Shown here: piece after piece, positions 23,301 through 36,015 of the stretch | How positions within the stretch are numbered: the first letter of the stretch is position 1 | Layout: each line of letters starts with the position of its first letter | Assembly: GCF_010183535.1 (NCBI RefSeq) | Contig: NC_071333.1 | Span: 10,910,587 to 10,974,586, forward strand | DNA from: Caenorhabditis remanei | Taxonomy: Eukaryota > Nematoda > Chromadorea > Rhabditida > Rhabditidae | Direction: 5' to 3' | DNA: 64,000 nucleotides | Program-made: the position numbers and the translations under genes | The notes under the pieces: generated by a model | Seen by the model: only the letters and a program-made list of their open reading frames with translations | Databases searched by the model: none | What the model was told of the DNA's origin: nothing

Positions 23301-23820
23301 CCTTCCTGACAAATTGTCAACTTGGCATAAAAAAACAGGCACACGTGAAGTTGCGTGATATGATTCAGAATGTTTCAGAATGATCTAGAAGTAATTTCTC
23401 ATTTCTCAATGAAAAACGTTTTGAGAGAAGAGAATATTCCTAGGAACCTGAGCTCATTGGAAAAGCGAGACGTCTGAAAATGAGTTCAAAACACAATTGC
23501 TTCTTGACCTTCATTTTCTTCTCCTTTTTCTTAAGATGTTTTGATGGATGTGATCAAACAACTAATTGCTTCATTCCCCCCTGCACAATTTCCTTGTTAG
23601 CCCATCAACTCCCATATGATGTCACAAATGGAAAAATGTTCCAGATTTTGAATCTTCTTCTTCAGCAATTTCAGAATTTAAGATAATCAGTCGGACTACA
23701 CATCTAACCCACCTGAAGTGTTGCCTTATCATGAATGTTCTGATTCATTGTCGGTGTCATCGTGCTACACATCCGAGATTGACCAACTGACGGAAGTTGC
23801 CAGTAGAGCTGCAGTGTTGC
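14361..23820 (-). CDS. fkh-9: Forkhead-domain transcription factor
   Basis: The exons (minus) read 23820-23713, 17422-17201, 16380-16242, 14891-14604 and 14554-14361, all joining in frame; the stop is TAG at 14361-14363. From the ATG at 17422 the protein has 280 residues. The upstream exon adds up to 36 in-frame codons with its own ATGs. The forkhead domain spans about residues 46-140, starting [20 protein letters not shown]. The recognition-helix exon contains [17 protein letters not shown], nearly invariant in the family, and wing 1 contains HFWTVVP. It should bind DNA as a monomer in the nucleus. The tail is Ser/Pro-rich and then Leu/Asn/Gln-rich. Since 17422 directly follows an AG acceptor, it may be a trans-spliced start of a short form or an internal exon. 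fkh-9 is chosen from the chromosomal context; the family is certain, the symbol less so. Confidence 0.85.
14892..17200 (-). other. Two introns of the forkhead gene
   Basis: Introns 14892-16241 and 16381-17200 flank the recognition-helix exon. The first carries a perfect forkhead consensus GTAAACAAACA at 15315-15325. The open frames inside are shadows without splice context. Confidence 0.6.
17423..23712 (-). other. 6.3-kb intron of the forkhead gene, possibly holding internal promoters
   Basis: Mostly AT-rich. It contains two GC-rich islands (about 18765-18840 and 21225-21550). It also contains strong-looking minus-strand donors without an obvious coding exon (near 20741 and 22443) and an unexplained minus-strand open frame (22664-22909). 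Isoform-specific first exons could lie here; none can be proved from sequence. Confidence 0.4.
23713..23820 (-). CDS. fkh-9: Upstream coding exon of the forkhead gene
   Basis: This 108-nt segment is bounded by TTTTCAG (acceptor) and GTGGGT (donor) on the minus strand. It is open through 36 codons in the frame that continues into ATG-GAA-TTG at 17422. It encodes [17 protein letters not shown] and ends HDKATLQ. It contains three in-frame ATGs and could also be a trans-spliced first exon. Length divisible by three and phase 0 at both ends support it being real. Confidence 0.6.
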
Positions 23821-26800
23821 CTGAAAACATTTGATTAACTATGAGGATGGAAAACAGAATGACGAAAAAAAGAGAGAGCAGAAAAAGATTGAGTGTTCTA
23901 AATAAAAGATGCAAGGGGTGGGACCATGATAAATGAGAAGGATATGTGATGTTTGAAGATATCTTGAATAGCAATTCTCAATGAATTGGTATTCATAAAT
24001 ATATTTGAATAAGTCATGGAAGGGCAGGAATCACGGAGAGAAAAAACTACATAGAAGTAACCCTGAGGTATCACTCTGAGTTTTTGGGCAAAGCATCCAA
24101 TGCTTCAATGGGTCATTCGACAACTTTTTCGGGTTCGAATGAAACGAGAATAGTCTGAAACGACATTTACAGCCAATTTCTAGATCTAAAAAAGGCAGGA
24201 GAGACCCTTGAAAAGCACTGTGTTTTCGTTGTGGCAACTTCGTTAAATATTCATAGCCGTCCCCCTTCCTTTGCCCTCCGAGGACCCGGGTTTCTTTTTT
24301 CCGCCTTCTTCATTTTTCTCGTCCTTCTTCTTCGTTGTCGTCTTCTACTTTTTTATGTGTTGTTAGTCAGAAGAAACGGCTGAAGATCAAGAAACTTTTT
24401 TTTGGATGTAAGCACATTTTTGCTCGTCAACACTTGAAAAAGGCTCGAAGATTTTCAAAAATGTTCTCAAAGTGGAGCAGGAAGACGGATAAAAAGATAG
24501 ATAGAGCGTCGTTAAAAGTGTCAAAAAACGAAACGTTATTTTCGAAAGTCTAAAATCTAGCAAAAACGGATTGTTGTTCTAGTTTGTTTCGGCTTTTTCT
24601 CTTTCTTCCTCGATCTATGCGAGAATCAAAAATTGAATTGCCAGAACCAACATTGGTGATTTATGGCATAACCTAGACTTTCAGCAGGTAAACCTAATAA
24701 ACTCAAAAATTATTTGGCTCCGCCCTGAACATTCAGCACAAAACATATTAGCTATGCAGGTATTAGAACCTTTTTTGAAAATCATAAAATGGCCTCTTTG
24801 AAAAACATGTTGCCTATATAGAATAGGTGCTAATTTAGGACTGCAAAAATTCTATTTTTCTGTCTTCAAAGAACAAGGAGCAGTAGACAAGAAGGTTGAC
24901 TTACTGCAACACTTATGAGTTAACAATCGGAACGAATACACTTTTTCAAAATTTTTCACCAGTGCTAGAACGGAAATAGACGGAAATTGTTGGAGTGGAT
25001 GTAAAAAGGAAATTGCAACATATTTTTCCTCAAAAAACTAGTTATAAAAGTCAAACACAAGTACATAATACACGACGTGTAACATTAATAGGCTTAGGAC
25101 TGAACAACAAATCCTGGAACACTCTCCTTTCCGTAGTGAAAACTTTTGAAAAAAAAACAGTGAGTGAATGAAGATGTGATTTTTTTTAATAAATAAAAAA
25201 GGTTTGAACAAAAACCGAGGTATTTGGAGTAAAGTAAGCGGGATTTGATCCGACATGATCTCGTTGTTTGTGTTGTTAGAGACCATTGAATTGAACAAAG
25301 AATACATTTTTGTAGTGTTGGTGTTCATGAAATAGGAAGTTGAAGTAGAAGTTGTGGCAGCAGTAGTAGTATTACGGTAGATCAAATCCTACTAAACCTA
25401 ACAACCACAATTTTGGGAAATACAAAATGTTGGCAGTAACAATGTTTTCTGTTTTGACTTTTGTGCAACTTTGCTCCTACCAGAAAGTCATTGTTGTCCA
25501 TTCAAAAACAAAAGTTGGGAAGTGGGAGCGTCGTAGAGAATGAAGAATTGAAAAATATTTTAAGCTTGACCAAGTGTCATTTTGGCACATTCAAGACAGA
25601 GAGAACGGAACAATTGGCAACATTTGAGTGAAGGGTCCTTTTCCATCTACAAAAACATTTGGAGAGCCTCTAAAATAGCGGCATTTGGACGTGTTGACCA
25701 AAAACATATTGGTGCACAAAAACCAAAATATGTATGCATGGATGAATGAAACAAAAAGAACCAACCCAGAATGGAGCAAAAATGGGAAGAAGTGGGATAG
25801 AAGGACAAGGACAAGAAACGTTTTTTTTTCGCACAAAAAACACTTTTCAGCAGCGTCATGCATTCAAAGGACGCTTCCGCCATGCTGGACAACCCTTTTT
25901 GTGTCCGTCCTTGATGGGCTCATCGGTGAACCGGAGCAGTAGAAAGTGCTCATCGTTTCGTTTTATTCAATTTGTCGAACGACAAGTTTTCCAGCAGCCG
26001 ACAAAAGTCGGTGTCCAAGAGGTCCAAAAAAGTAAAAAAGGGACGCCCGACAAATGGAACAATCAAAAAAATGTTAGGAAGCGTGATGTCCCAGAGGAAT
26101 CGAATGTTGGAATACGCGGTCGAATGAGGATTACGATGATTGCCGTGATCGTAAAATAGCACGCTGAAGCCATGTACTTAAATTTATAGGGGTCGGGCAT
26201 TGAATTGAAAAAACATACACAAAAGCACAAAAACAACTCGTACTATGTGGGACACAATGTCTTTAAAACTTGGCTTCCGTTTTTTAGAAAACCTACATGC
26301 TTCCTGTCAAATAGCTCAACATTATGAAGTGCTCAGAGAACATTGCAATGCGGTTTTGTTATGTACATATCACTGTAGAATATACATTTGCCCTCTAAAT
26401 GTCACATTTGAAAACCATCGCAACACTTTTGTGTGTTTTGCCATAACATATTCACATACATTTGCATCTTATCAGTATACAGTACAAAAAGCTAAGTAAA
26501 AACACACAACGTTTCTTTTCTCCGCTTTTTTTGTTCATCCACAGTGATAATGATCGTAGCGTTGCGAGCAAACATAACAAGCAACGTGGTGGTGCTCATG
26601 GAAAAAATCAAGTGGAAACAGAGGAAGAAGAGGGGTGAATGAAAAGTGGAAATGAAAAATGAAATGACTGTTTTTGAACTGGACTACCAGAAGGCTATGA
26701 TGAATTGAAATATTGAATAATGATGAATAGAGAGGACATAGCTAGGAGTTTATTTGTTGTTTGGATATAACAATAACTGTGTTTTGAAATCACAGAATAA

Positions 26801-29800
26801 ATGTAATGAAAAAGTTTTTCAAAAAAGTGAAGAAGATTCACAGATGTCAGAAAATTTGGGAGTGATGAAGTATGTAAATGAGTGAGAACTATAGGCCCCA
26901 ATATTTGTAAAATCGAACTATCAAACTAGTTCGAGATTCGAAAAATGAATCTCTCAAAAATCTAGAAAAGAAACTCTACAGTAGGAAACATTATCAGCAA
27001 AAAAGATGATATTTCCAAACGAACACGTCTTTTCAGATGTTCCGTTATTGCTTTTATACTGGATTAAGTGGGAATCCCCTCTGACTTTGCATCATCTTAA
27101 TCTCAGACAGATTACGACAACGTATATCATGGTCTGTTCGTTTTAAAGTTCACAAGACTTGCGAACACCAAGAAGAAAGTTTCAGAATCGAAGATTCAAC
27201 GATTCGAAGAAAACAAAATTCAATTGTGCAATTGGATCACACTTGCTGGAAAATTTGTTCTTTCTTCTTTTTCCAATTATCTTTTCTATTTTTCTCTTGG
27301 AGTTCTTGGGAACAAACAACATTTCACGTAAAAAAAGTGTAATACTACGTTTCTTGTTGCAGAAAGGGACCCGAGGGCGGTCGTTCCAGAGATATGAACA
27401 AAACCTCTGAGGTCCTCCGACTGATAAAGATTGATGATATCTGACAGCTGTAACTATATGTTTTCAATCTATTCTAGATTCACTCGATTTCTCAAAAACA
27501 AAAAAGAAATAGGATGGAGTAGTGTGATTCACCGGATGTCTTACGAGTGTTGGATCAAGATGTTCGATGAACCAATAAAAAATCAGCAGGAGAAGATATA
27601 ATTACAATGTATCACAACTGATAAGATCTGATTTTTAAAAAGTGACGGATTTATAAATATTAGTGGATAATTCTGTTCTTAAGGAGCAGAGGTCAGAACT
27701 GATGTTTGACTTAAATTAAAAAATTTTCACCTGCACCATAATAGTTTCCGTTTGTTATTCAGATGACAAAAAAATCTCACCTACGTGAAACAAACTCCGA
27801 GTAAACATGTTTTTGTTGTTAGCCTAAGATCAGGTTAAATGTTGCGATAACAAAAAAATCATGAGCTCTGCATATTTTTTAGTTCTGCCCTCCATGCCTT
27901 TGTGCTCTCAGTGAGTTAGCCGCAAGTGGTTCACATTTTGAAAACATTGCATTGAAAGCAACAAACAAGTATCGAATTTCGGAATGAAAAGACGTCATGG
28001 AACCTCGTGGTTCTAGAATGAAGTTAGTTGCAGCGGAAGAGAAAGTCTGTTTTTGAAAGCCCAGCTTACGGACCCTAAGTGTTTACAAAAAACACTGACT
28101 CATTCCTACTGTAGTCATGATCTGTGGCCGATTTTTTTTAGAAACGTTTCTTGAGGCTCCATATGCTTAAAAACAAACAAAGGGCTTGGGAAAATGAGTG
28201 CAGGATGGCAAAAACATATGAAAAAAAGAATAACAAACGTTTGGTTGGTCCACCAAAGCAATGAAAACTTTTAATGCATGGAACGTATACTGATGGATAA
28301 TTAACAACACAAGTGTCTATATATCATACTGAATGCAGCCACAAAGTACGATCATTTCTGAAATCTGATGTTACCATAACCTAAGGAGTTGAAATGTTTG
28401 AACTTTGAGAGTTTGAAAATAACCCTTGCTTTTCCGGTTTCAGCCATTGTACTTGGCGACAAAGTGTCGTTTTCAGATAACGTTACAATTTGTTTTGCGA
28501 CACAACTCTTTCAATAATTTCGACAAAAGAAAATTATTATGATTGCTTTTCAGATTCTGATTGATAATTCCAAATGTCACCAGTATGCCGATTTTCATTC
28601 GATTTACAGAAGGAAAAGTATGCGGGAATAATGATGATCACGTGAAAAAATGAGTGGTTTTTTTCGAGCGTTTTTGAAAAAAAAACTGTCAATCGGTCGG
28701 TCATACCATCAGGTTGTTAAACTTTTTCGAAACACAAACAACAAAAATAACAAGGGTTTTTCATGTTGGGAACTGGTTTGGAAACATGAAATGAGGTTGA
28801 ACATCGGGCAATCGAACGAAAAAAAATTGCAGATTCGATGTGTTGTTTTGTCATTTTGGGAGGTGAGGTACGAGTACCTACGAATGATTGAAAAAGAAGA
28901 CCAAGTTGGTTTAAAATAGGAAAATAAAAACTTTGAGAACAAAGAAGTGGGACAGAATACCTTGAAAAGCGATGTCTTAGATTTGGTTTGAGGAACCATT
29001 CAAAAAATTTTAGAGTGATTTATGATCACGACAGATAAGATCAAAATATCAGGATGTTACATTTATTCATCCTTTTGTTTCAAAGGGATTGGATTTCCGA
29101 CAGACTTTTTTGTTCCAACATCTTCTTTATAGATACTGTCGTTTTTTCAACATTTGCGAAGATATCATAGATAATACACATTCCTTTTGCACCCTATCTC
29201 TCATCTCATCTAGTGGAAAAATACAATACGATTACATAGTTAATGAGAGACCTGCTATAAATCAAACTAATCTTTCACTGAGGTGTCTCTCGAGATGATA
29301 CATACAGTAGTTAGTTATCAAAACAGGAAGATGATAGATTCTTTAGACACCTACTGGAAATTCTTAAGTTGTATCCATTTGGAATGTTTACCTGGTGAAT
29401 CACACATATCTGGCTAGTTGGAAAGTTTCTTAGACAAATGAAAAGTGTACAAAGTAAGGGAAAAAACAAGCTCGATTTGTTTTGTCCAGTCAACCCGAAC
29501 GAACAATGAAACTGAATTGGAATGGTCGACATGAGTCAGAAGGACAAGCGACAAAAACAGTATCAATTGCAAAAGCATACCCGGTGACGGAACAGATCAC
29601 AGAAACATTTGAATATTCACAGGCAGTGGGGGTGTGTTATGAGAACGTTTCTTGTTTCACGAGTGTCGCCGAAAATGTTTTTTGTTTTCTGTGTTTTTGG
29701 CAAGACGAATAATGTTTCACATAATATTTCGTTTTGATGCGAGTCATGACTTGAAACGATTGTCATAGAAGTTTGAATGAGAAGATCAAAAACGGATTTG

Positions 29801-32800
29801 ATGTATTCGATTCAACACTCTTTTTGGGGGTTTCCGCTTTTTCGGACTCTCGATATCAATTTTCTTCAAATAAACACAATTTATCTTGTCTTCCTTTCCG
29901 GCTGATTTACCGTAGGCTCTAGCCTTAAATTGTAATTAGCGTGCTAGCTCAGAAATCAGTAAGCCAATACTTTCGACATGTTATGGTGGCACAATGGTGT
30001 TTTGTTTGCTGAGCCAAGGGCAAAAGTTAAACAATGAGCGCGGGTCCCGTCTAAAATTCGAAACGCTCTTACGTGGATTGCTCTCCGATGGAGCAACAAT
30101 CTTCCGATCGCGCACCTGGAGTGTTTTTCTCCGTTATTTCACCATTTCAAAGAATGGAAAATAGAAAAAAATCTAGCGCATCAACATTCACAACGTGGAA
30201 AAAGGTTGGGTGTCGGAGGGAGAGATAAAGAACTCTCTTCCCCAGACGAATACCGGAAAAGAAACAAACAGTGCACAATTGGCAGAAATACGTCAGAAAG
30301 AGGACAAACACGCCTGTGCCGGTGGCTACAGAAAACAAATAATATGGTGCAGATCGGAGCAACAAAAACTTGATCCACTGGGGTAGTTGGAGCGTGGAAG
30401 TATTACGCAACACACACACGCACATACAGAACCCGCGCAGAACGTGAAAATTGTGTTTTGGGCGCATTTTTGCAGGGACTTCGACCCTGTACAGTCATGT
30501 TCAGGAAAATAGGAAAACGGAGGGGGCAACACAAAAATACGACCGTACATGGATTGAATTAGCAAGCAAAGCAAATCGCAACAGGTTGAGAAAGGATCAA
30601 CCGCAACGCAACAAAGTATATATGCAAAAACAACAGTAGGCAAAGAGAAAAAGGGAATGACGAACAGGTTACCGGAAATGAGAATGTTCAAGGGAAGGTG
30701 AAAGAACTTAGCCTTGTAGGGAAGCAATAACAAATTGTCAAGATGATCGAAAAGCGCTGCAAGTTTAAGACTGCAAAAAAAATAAACAAAGAAGCTGAGA
30801 ACAATTGAATAATCAGGTGACTACTGAAATATCATAGGTTCAAAATATATCAATTAGGATAAAACAGAATATGGTATCTCAAGAAATATAAACTTTTACC
30901 TGGTTTTATGTTAGACCTCACATTTTAATTGCTACAAATTTCAACTTCCGTATAGTGATTAACCACACACTTTTCAAATAAGAAGAAACATGACAAGGAA
31001 CCAAATGGATTGGCATTATGGAAATATCAAAAATACGGAAAAACAAAATATTTTGACCGGTTTTCAAAGGACTAAATTATAGGAAAAGGAATCGGAGAGG
31101 ATTGTTTGTGTTTGATGTTATAAAATTGAAAGGAACTATTGATAACTTGAAAAATATTTGAAAAAAATAACAATAAAAAACAGAGGCTTGATCAGCACAA
31201 ATATAAACGATTTGTTTGTATTGATACAATAAATGATTCATAGATAAGGTATAGGAATTATAATAATTTGACATATTATATAATACAACATGGAGGAGAT
31301 GTAATATCTTTCAAAAAATCCCTCATTGTTGCAGTCTTGATGATAAATAATAAGGAGGAGAGAGAGAAAAAAAAAACAGATGTCCTAGAAGAAAGGGCTC
31401 CTGATGAATTATGAGTTTTGTCTGGAGACACAACCTCTCTTTTGTTTGTTTTTTCTCCTCTTTCAAAAATAGTTACGCGAATACTTCACAGGCAGAGTTA
31501 CCCTTCAGAATGTCGGCAGAATTCTGAAGAAAACTGTTTATTTTGGCATAAAACGTGTTTGGCATCGCAACCTTGACGGTGGAATAAGAGGGTATGCTTT
31601 AAAAAAACAGAGAACTACAACACAAGGATGAGTCAGGTGTTCGCACAGTTTCTGAACAGGGAGAGATTAAAAAAAGTGTCCAAAACGTGGGTGTAAAGTT
31701 TAACGAACCCATAATGATGAAATGGAGAAGTAAATACGAGAAGATTTCGTGTTAACCATGCGTATTGCTTCATTTCGAGACGAACGTTTTCATATGCTTC
31801 GATAGATAAAACTGAACGTGAACCCTCGATTTACAGTAATCAAGCGATGAAGCAGAAAACAAAACAGCATAGCATAACGAGATACCCGTCTGTCAACTGA
31901 ACCACAGATGTCGGATATTTTTGAAAAAAGAAACATCCCAGGTTTCGTCAATGCAGATGGTTAATTGCAACTATTACCCGGACTACTGTTGTTTTGTTTT
32001 CAAGGACTTTCAAATTTGACATTGGGTTTGAAAGAAACTGTCCTTGTTGTATAACGGTAAAATAAAAAGTATTTCCTGTTTTATCAATATGACCCAAGTT
32101 CAAATAGAATAGTATAAAACTGACAAAAAGCGATTTCTGATCACGGAACGACTTGTGTTATGGTTTTAATTAAAAGCGAAGTTTAGCTATCCGCTGATAA
32201 TTGATTTATTGCAGCTATTGCAAATCAGCAATGGAGATGACTGTCATCCCTAGGTGAAAAAACGAACGATAGGCTAATGACAGATCCGCAAGTTAGCAAA
32301 AGTGTAGATTATCTCGCTGAGGGACGAAAAAAAACGAAAAGCGCGGAGGCATGTAGGGCATTCGTTATTAGTTCGTGGTTGCTTTGAATTGGACGAAAAA
32401 TCTGGGAGGTAGGAGGAGAGAGTGGATCGAAACATGGATACACTTTTGAAAAAGATGAGTGCAAAACACCGCAGACATACGGCCTTTCTACAGTGAAAAG
32501 AAGAAGAGACAATGAATCCGTGAATTCGATGAGCGAAAGTTTCGGATCATGAAACTGTCGAAAGCGAGGAGTGTCACAACAATCGACCACACACAACATC
32601 TTCTCCGGTTGAGATGACATTTTTCGAGAGGTAGATGAAGCGAGGACTACTGCGACATCTTCAACATCTATTTTTTATCCTAGATTCGAAAAGGTGAAAG
32701 TGCATTCTGGTAAGGATTGGAGGGATATAGTACAAGCCGCCTTCTAAACATCGCACGGCGGTTTAAACAGGTTTCACTCTGTTTCTATTCCGAATTTCGA

Positions 32801-34908
32801 CACTTTTTATTCATCAAAGGCAAAAGCAAAGAAGAAGACGTGAGGGAGGGAGGGGGGACGATTTCTATCGAAACGGTATCTTCTGTCTGTCTACCGAGTG
32901 CGTCTATCATCGTGTGTTTTGACGCGCCAATAAGGAAAATCATACAAGGGCATCTATCACGCATTTTCACTTTTTGTCGGAGAAAGTCTACGTTATAGAC
33001 CGTTAAGATCGTGGCGGCGGGTTTTTGATGCAAAATAAACAATTGAAATAATTTTTGAATGAGATCAAATTTGTAGATTAATAAAAACCCACAGTGAATG
33101 ATATTGAGAAGGAGAGAGAAAGCTAACTGTTTGATCTTCGATTCCGTGCCCGATTGGTACAGTAGGACGTACTTCTCATGTACTCATTTGTTTTCCCTAT
33201 ATGTGTGTTCTACATTGTTCCAGTTGTAAGTACTCGGCTAACCAGAAACTTTAAGTCAGATGCCGTGAACTGGTACCTAGACGAAAACATTGGCACTCAT
33301 AGAAAACATGGAAATGCATGTAAACTGAGAAAACTAATACAATTCGAAACTTGATTTGAACGCATCTAAGTGTGGTAATTGACATGTATCATATGTTTGT
33401 TTGTTTTTTTTTCTTCAAGAAGAACTTGAATACCGGAAAGTGGGACAATACTTTAGTGGGAACTTTTCCCCATCACACTTTGTACCTTTCTACAGTATAT
33501 AAGTGTTCTTCGAACGCATGCAGTGTAATTTCTACAATGACGATGTAAAAAGGAAGAAAGCTTTCTCCGATTTATTTTGACAGACATAATTGCAATGTTC
33601 ACAACTTGAATTGAATGCGGAACTTATGTTCCAAAAGTACCCGATTTCCTTTGAAGCGCAATCGTAAATGTGTGGTTTCAGAAGTGATCGTAAACCTAAC
33701 AAGTGGTTGTTTTTTTTTCGCCTTTTTCGTCTTGACTTCCTATTGATCTTGCAAACTATATGATGTGACAAAACACACATCACACACCTACAGTTTCCAT
33801 ACATTCCAATCTCTTTTTCATTTCTTTGCAGAGTGAGAGAAATGCAGCAGGTGGGAAGACGATACCCAAAAACGGTAGGATGTATTTAAAGAATGAGAAA
33901 TGAAAAATAGGTATGGCGTGACAATTTGACAGATGTTGCTTGTTTTTTTTCTCACGAAACGTCGTCGATTCTTCTTCATCTTTCTTACACCTATCCGTTT
34001 TCGTTTTTCATCTCTCACGGGGTCCGTTGATCTCCCGTTTCAAACAGAACATTTGCAATGATGATGATGACGATGATGATGGTAAAACAAAAACAACACC
34101 AACTGTCGAGGGGCATCCGTTGGCATTGAGCCAAGAACCGCTAGCCTCAAATGTCGGAAACATCGTAAGAGTCAGGTGTGGCTTCGTGTCAAAGAGTGTG
34201 TGCAATTCAAGATGAATTCAGATCAGTGACTTTTGTTTTTAGCTACTCCTGCGAGTTTTTGCGAAAAAAATATGGCAGCTGTTGATGGAGTGGGAGGAGT
34301 GAAGAACAACACGATTCTAAGGAAAGCACAAAGTGTTTGTTCCAATTTCAAAAGCAATGACACATTTTCTAGTTTGAGAACTGACAGGAAAATGAAACAA
34401 ATTGAAAGTGAGGGAAAGAAAGTTGGGAAAAAACAAAAACAAAGAACAGTGGGTAAAAAGTATTTCTGAAAAGTAGAACATTAATTCATAGAATTTTCAA
34501 AACTTGTTCGCTCTTGTCACAGACGTGTTATTTTTAGTAGATTTTTGAAAAAAAAGATAATAAGGGAGTAGAATAATTAGTATAACACAGTAATTTGCTG
34601 AAGTAATAAAAAAATTGTGGTCTTTGCTTCTGTGAATATATCAGAAAAAAATTTCAAGTTTCGGTGGTTTAAATTGTTATGATAACGAACAAACCTATGA
34701 AATTGTGTACGAGTAAAACAGTATACAAAATTTCCAAGATTGTCTCTTAATTGAATTTGGATAATTCCTTCGAACAAGTATTAGGATAATTCACTGTTTT
34801 AGTTATAGTTAATTGGTTAACCTTTCAAATAATGCGAATCCCATTTAGAAAAACCTAGTTTAGTCAATTTTACAATTTGAATAAGTTGAAGTTCATTTAA
34901 AGTCTTAC
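23821..34908. other. 11-kb stretch without confident exons (probable first intron or promoter of the forkhead gene)
   Basis: No exon with domain homology is seen on either strand. Open frames such as 32309-32620 (minus, about 100 codons) have no splice partners or recognisable motifs. If the candidate first exon at 34909-34929 is real, all of this is intron; otherwise it is the upstream regulatory region. Confidence 0.4.
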
Positions 34909-34929
34909 CTGATTCATTTGAATAAACAT
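34909..34929 (-). CDS. Candidate first coding exon of a long forkhead isoform
   Basis: On the minus strand ATG-TTT-ATT-CAA-ATG-AAT-CAG is followed by a consensus donor (GTAAGA) and ends in phase 0, which fits the phase-0 exon at 23820. The splice would span 11 kb. Support is only start codon, phase and donor quality. Confidence 0.3.
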
Positions 34930-35320
34930 CCGGCAAATTCTATCTTGAAACAGTCGTAACACAAAGCACAACAATACGAGAAAAGGTTTTACAGTCCATT
35001 CTGATCGTTTTTCAAAAACCATTTTTTTCTTTTTGCAATAACATCTTTCATAAAACGAACATTTACAGTTTCAAACGGTGAACAAAGATCAGGAAAAAAT
35101 TTCGTGAGATTTCGCACTCCAGGTGGCCAGCTTATTTGTCACAATCGCATATATTTTTCTTCTGATCTGTTATGCGTGATGTCTTTCAGTTCTTAACCAG
35201 AACAACAAAATGCCGGTGGTCAAAAACAAAAACAAATGAGAATGTTATGGGAAAATATGATATTTTACTGATCTTAGACAAGACAACATTTGAAATGAAA
35301 TTCTATAGAACCAAAATTAT
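34930..35320. other. Spacer downstream of the transthyretin-like gene
   Basis: AT-rich, no coding exon seen. It should contain the 3' UTR of the transthyretin-like gene; I see no canonical AATAAA on the minus strand here, so a variant signal is presumably used. Confidence 0.35.
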
Positions 35321-36001
35321 TTAATCAGCGAATTGAAATTTGAGGTCGTGGGTTTCTCCTGGGAACTCCAATTCCAGATTGAGTTTTCCAAAGTCATAGA
35401 CCTTTCTGGCTTTCGTTCCGAGTGTCACATAATCTTCTGGAAGACGGACTCCAATCCTTTTGTATCCATACTAAAAAAAAAATAATTATATTTCATTGAT
35501 TGTATCTCAGTGTGCTAACGTTCGATGTCTCCTTGTTGTCCATGTTGCAGTTGTGGTGAATGGTAACGTATGGTTGAATTTCTGTCTTGGTACGTGGGAA
35601 TCTGAAGCAGAAACAACATTATACCAGGTTAAAATAGGATTCCGTACCTGGAAGTATCTCCTTCAACGTGGAACATTCCGGTGATGAAGGTGTTTTTCAC
35701 ATCAAGAAGATCAGCTATGTCTAAAAATAATGTTGAACAACTAACAGAAGAACTATATGAATACCATCTGCAGAGTTTGGTTGGTACACTCTGAAAAGGC
35801 GAATTTTGGCTCCTTCGAATGTCTTTTTACCACAGAAAAGCTGTCCTTTGACTGCCATTGATCTGAAAACAATAACTCATCAAATGAACACTTAGTTTAA
35901 TATTTTTACCTGTTGGCTACATTGGTTGGTACATCCAAATCAGCACCAGCTTCAACTTGAGACAGTGGTAAGAGAAGAGCTAATAAGAACAGGTATATCA
36001 T
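35321..36001 (-). CDS. ttr-48: Transthyretin-like secreted protein
   Basis: Five exons (36001-35910, 35862-35765, 35720-35648, 35601-35520, 35470-35321) encode 164 residues. Residues 1-18 form a signal peptide (MIYLFLLALLLPLSQVEA). The mature protein follows the nematode transthyretin-like pattern: an AVKGQLFCGKKTFEGAKIRL strand pair, an acidic D-D-x-A-D-L-L-D loop, FITGMFHVEGDT, a YVTIHHNC segment, then IGVRLPEDYV and a YDFGKLNLE strand. Such proteins are small secreted beta-sandwiches; one relative bridges apoptotic cells to phagocytes, but most have no known role. An AG acceptor 14 bases before the ATG (exon from 36015) is the probable SL1 site. Position next to ceh-18 fits ZC64.2 as I remember it; symbol from memory. 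Confidence 0.85.
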
Positions 36002-36015
36002 GGCTTGTAATGTTC

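Noticed and set aside
32309..32620. 103-codon minus-strand frame
   Set aside because: No flanking donor or acceptor in phase with the forkhead gene, no recognisable domain, and similar-length frames occur by chance in the region.
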